Assembly (NCBI RefSeq): GCF_003711105.1
Contig: NZ_CP023865.1
Coordinates: 3,001,001 to 3,065,000 of the forward strand
DNA from: Actinoplanes teichomyceticus ATCC 31121
GTDB taxonomy: Bacteria; Actinomycetota; Actinomycetes; Mycobacteriales; Micromonosporaceae
DNA length: 64,000 nt
Reading direction: 5' to 3'
The notes beneath the pieces are model-generated. The model worked only from the letters and a program-made list of their open reading frames with translations, was not told the origin of the DNA and made no database searches. The stretch's first letter is position 1. Every line of letters begins with the position of its first letter. Below are positions 61,944 through 64,000 of the stretch, piece after piece. The translations under genes and the position numbers were made by a program.

Positions 61944-62442
61944 ATGTCGGTACCGTTTGATCTTTGGGCCAGCGGGGCTGGGCGTCCACGGCCGGGCATC
62001 TGTCAATATCAACATCCGCTCAGCGACGCGGTCGCTTGTCAGGATGCCCTTGCCGGATTGCAGGAACAGATCAAGAACATGGCGAGGACGGACGGGGGAG
62101 CGGTCCGGGCAGCAGCGGGCTGGACGGTCAACGGTTCGCAGGCGCAGGGACGCACCATGCTGCGCGGTTACTCGAAATTGACGCTGCGCGCATACAACGC
62201 CGAAGCCGCCAACCTGTCCGGACGCTGAAGCCTTACCAACTGCCGGCCGCCGTCGGACGGCTGGGCAAGGTGGCCGCCACGATCGCCCGTCTCGGCAAGA
62301 CGATGGACATCCGCATCACCGGCTGCGGGAGAGGCTCGCGCAGACCGATACTGATGGAGCTGACCGGCACCCTGTTGCAGTACGAAGAAGTTCCGGAGGC
62401 GCTGGAGTACCGTCAGAGTCCCAGCCGGACCCAGCGGCTCTG
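61944..62442 (+). pseudogene. Frameshifted remnant of a DUF4041-domain protein
   Basis: Codons from ~61944 read HPLSDAVACQDALAGLQEQI, then GGAVRAAAGWTVNGSQAQGR and LTLRAYNAEAANL up to ~62220. The protein then continues in the +2 frame with LKPYQLPAAVGRLGKVAATI and ARLGKTMDIRIT to ~62325. These are successive parts of the DUF4041 domain found in proteins that often also carry a T5orf172 (GIY-YIG-like) domain. The N-terminal and C-terminal parts are missing and the sequence decays after 62330. G+C is lower than the neighbours, in keeping with an acquired gene now lost. Confidence 0.8.
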
Positions 62443-62701
62443 ATCCGGCGCCGAAATCCGCGCCGACGGGGACGCGCCGGTGGTGCGAGGCGCCGGCGTC
62501 GGCCGGCAGCGGCGGAGTGTCGGCCGGGCCCGCGGCCTGCCCGCTATGGGCCGGCTCGGTGTCCATCTCGGATCGCCGGCCGACGCGGTGTGGCCGCTAC
62601 CGTCGGCCAGTACGTCCGCAAGCTCAGGACGGCGGCGTGGGGACCTTGGTCACATCGACACCGCGTTTCCTGCGCGACACGATGTGGGCATGGTGGGCGG
62701 C
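62443..62701. other. Gap between pseudogene and glgX
   Basis: No gene recognised. It may contain decayed sequence of the same acquired element on the left and the glgX promoter on the right. Confidence 0.5.
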
Positions 62702-64000
62702 ATGAAAATCTGGCCCGGGAATCCGTACCCGCTGGGCGCGACCTACGACGGCGGCGGCACCAACTTCGCGATCTTCTCGGAGGCCGCCGAGCGGGTGGAG
62801 CTGTGCCTGTTCGACGACGAGGGCAACGAGACCCGGGTCGATCTGCCGGAGCGCGAGGCGCTGGTCTGGCACGGCTACCTGCCCCGCGTCGTCCCGGGCC
62901 AGCGGTACGGCTTCCGCGTGCACGGCCCGTACGACCCGGACCGGGGGCTGCGCTGCAACCCGAGCAAGCTGCTGCTCGACCCGTACGCCAAGGCGATCGA
63001 CGGCGACTACCGCTGGGACCAGGCGCTGTTCTCGTACAACTTCGGCGACCCGCAGTCGCGCAACCACATCGACTCGGCCCCGTTCACGCCGAGGTCCGTG
63101 GTGATCAACCCGTTCTTCGACTGGGGCAACGACCGGCCGCTGAAGATCCCGTTCCACCAGACGGTGATCTACGAGGCGCACGTCAAGGGCATGACGATCA
63201 GCCATCCGGATGTCCCGGAGGACGTCCGCGGCACCTACTCCGGGCTGGCCCACCCAGTGATGATCGAGTATTTCCAGAGGCTGGGCGTCACCGCGGTGGA
63301 GCTGATGCCGGTGCACCAGTTCGTGCACGACAGCGGTCTGGTCGAGCGGGGGCTGCGCAACTACTGGGGTTACAACACGATCGGTTTCTTCGCCCCGCAC
63401 AACGACTACTCGTCGTTCGGCGGCGCGGGCGGGCAGGTGCAGGAGTTCAAGTCGATGGTCAAGGCCCTGCACCAGGCCGGTATCGAGGTCATCCTGGACG
63501 TGGTCTACAACCACACCGCCGAGGGCAACCACCTCGGGCCGACGCTGTCGTTCCGGGGCATCGACAATCCGGCCTACTACCGGCTCGTGGACGGCGACCG
63601 GCAGTACTACTACGACACCACCGGCACCGGTAACAGCCTGAACGTGCGCCACCACGAGTCGCTGCGGCTGATCATGGATTCGTTGCGGTACTGGGTGACC
63701 GAGATGCACGTCGACGGGTTCCGGTTCGACCTGGCCGCGGCGCTGGCCCGGGAGTTCCACGAGGTGGACCGGCTGGCCGCGTTCTTCGACCTGGTGAATC
63801 AGGATCCGGTGGTGTCGCAGGTGAAGCTGATCGCCGAGCCGTGGGACGTCGGCGACGGCGGGTACCAGGTGGGCGGCTTCCCGCCGAACTGGACGGAGTG
63901 GAACGGCAAGTACCGCGACTGCGTGCGGGACTTCTGGCGCGGCGAGCCGTCCAGCCTGGGCGAGTTCGCGTCCCGGTTCACCGGCAGCTCCGACCTGTAC
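62702..64000 (+). CDS. glgX: Glycogen debranching enzyme GlgX, 3' end beyond the window
   Basis: 433 codons are present and open to the window edge. An N-terminal CBM48 domain ([21 protein letters not shown]) precedes the GH13 barrel. The barrel has [24 protein letters not shown] (region I), [13 protein letters not shown] (region II with the catalytic Asp) and LIAEPWDVG (region III with the acid Glu). It hydrolyses alpha-1,6 branches of glycogen or limit dextrin. The ATG at 62702 is favoured by family length; an in-frame ATG at 62690 exists. Confidence 0.93.
   Translation, partial: MKIWPGNPYPLGATYDGGGTNFAIFSEAAERVELCLFDDEGNETRVDLPEREALVWHGYLPRVVPGQRYGFRVHGPYDPDRGLRCNPSKLLLDPYAKAIDGDYRWDQALFSYNFGDPQSRNHIDSAPFTPRSVVINPFFDWGNDRPLKIPFHQTVIYEAHVKGMTISHPDVPEDVRGTYSGLAHPVMIEYFQRLGVTAVELMPVHQFVHDSGLVERGLRNYWGYNTIGFFAPHNDYSSFGGAGGQVQEFKSMVKALHQAGIEVILDVVYNHTAEGNHLGPTLSFRGIDNPAYYRLVDGDRQYYYDTTGTGNSLNVRHHESLRLIMDSLRYWVTEMHVDGFRFDLAAALAREFHEVDRLAAFFDLVNQDPVVSQVKLIAEPWDVGDGGYQVGGFPPNWTEWNGKYRDCVRDFWRGEPSSLGEFASRFTGSSDLY

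Noticed and set aside
61964..62443. A single intact small protein in the DUF4041 region
   Set aside because: The domain similarity switches frame near 62220, so neither frame alone is a gene; a frameshifted remnant fits better.

Overview
This window is a single stretch of very high G+C actinomycete chromosome. GTG and TTG starts, four-base ATGA/GTGA gene overlaps, GGAGG-type ribosome binding sites and the gene families present all point to a mycelial actinobacterium. The best guess is Micromonosporaceae (Actinoplanes-like). That assignment is inferred from gene content, not from a marker gene. No rRNA, tRNA, CRISPR array, insertion sequence or prophage was seen.

Region 1 (1-12984) looks like an extracellular-glycan locus. 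On the plus strand are a polysaccharide deacetylase, a Tat-type lipoprotein of glycoside hydrolase family 26 fold and a secreted parallel beta-helix protein, translationally coupled in part. On the minus strand an operon encodes three family-2 glycosyltransferases and a large polytopic membrane protein. A sulfotransferase and a beta-propeller glycosidase-like protein follow on the plus strand. The 500-base control region of the glycosyltransferase operon holds several inverted repeats, two of them resembling BldD sites.

Region 2 (13637-31545) is mixed. It has a soluble Ser/Thr kinase, a two-domain universal stress protein with an amino-acid permease, an STAS-domain anti-anti-sigma-like protein, a cytochrome P450 and a family-9 cellulase. 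The cellulase has a CelR/CebR-type operator just downstream of an apparently leaderless promoter. Next come a three-gene TPR/esterase/ATP-grasp operon of unknown job, a DUF5990 protein, a SNF2 helicase with a SWIM zinc-finger partner, a secreted Asp/Arg/Gly/His repeat protein and a zinc-ribbon short-chain dehydrogenase.

Region 3 (31741-45075) contains a 1938-residue MMPL-family transporter whose last ~1245 residues form a repeat-rich disordered tail. It also has a membrane-anchored lectin-like protein, a membrane FKBP isomerase, YaaA, a TetR regulator divergent from a methyltransferase over a perfect 18-bp palindrome, a CopC-CopD copper protein and phosphoglucomutase.

Region 4 (45160-64000) carries a GGDEF-EAL protein, an anchored adhesin-like protein, 6-phosphogluconate dehydrogenase, a solitary MazF/PemK toxin-like protein, and a SpoIIE phosphatase followed by a GlnX-GlnH-like sensor pair with no pknG beside it. 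Then come an RDD protein, a helix-hairpin-helix membrane protein, a lipoprotein, an erythromycin-esterase-like protein, a secreted lipase-like hydrolase and a second methyltransferase. The window closes with a frameshifted DUF4041 pseudogene and the start of glycogen debranching enzyme glgX. Central carbohydrate enzymes (pgm, gnd, glgX) and glycan genes share the window, but only the local operons named above are supported as working units.
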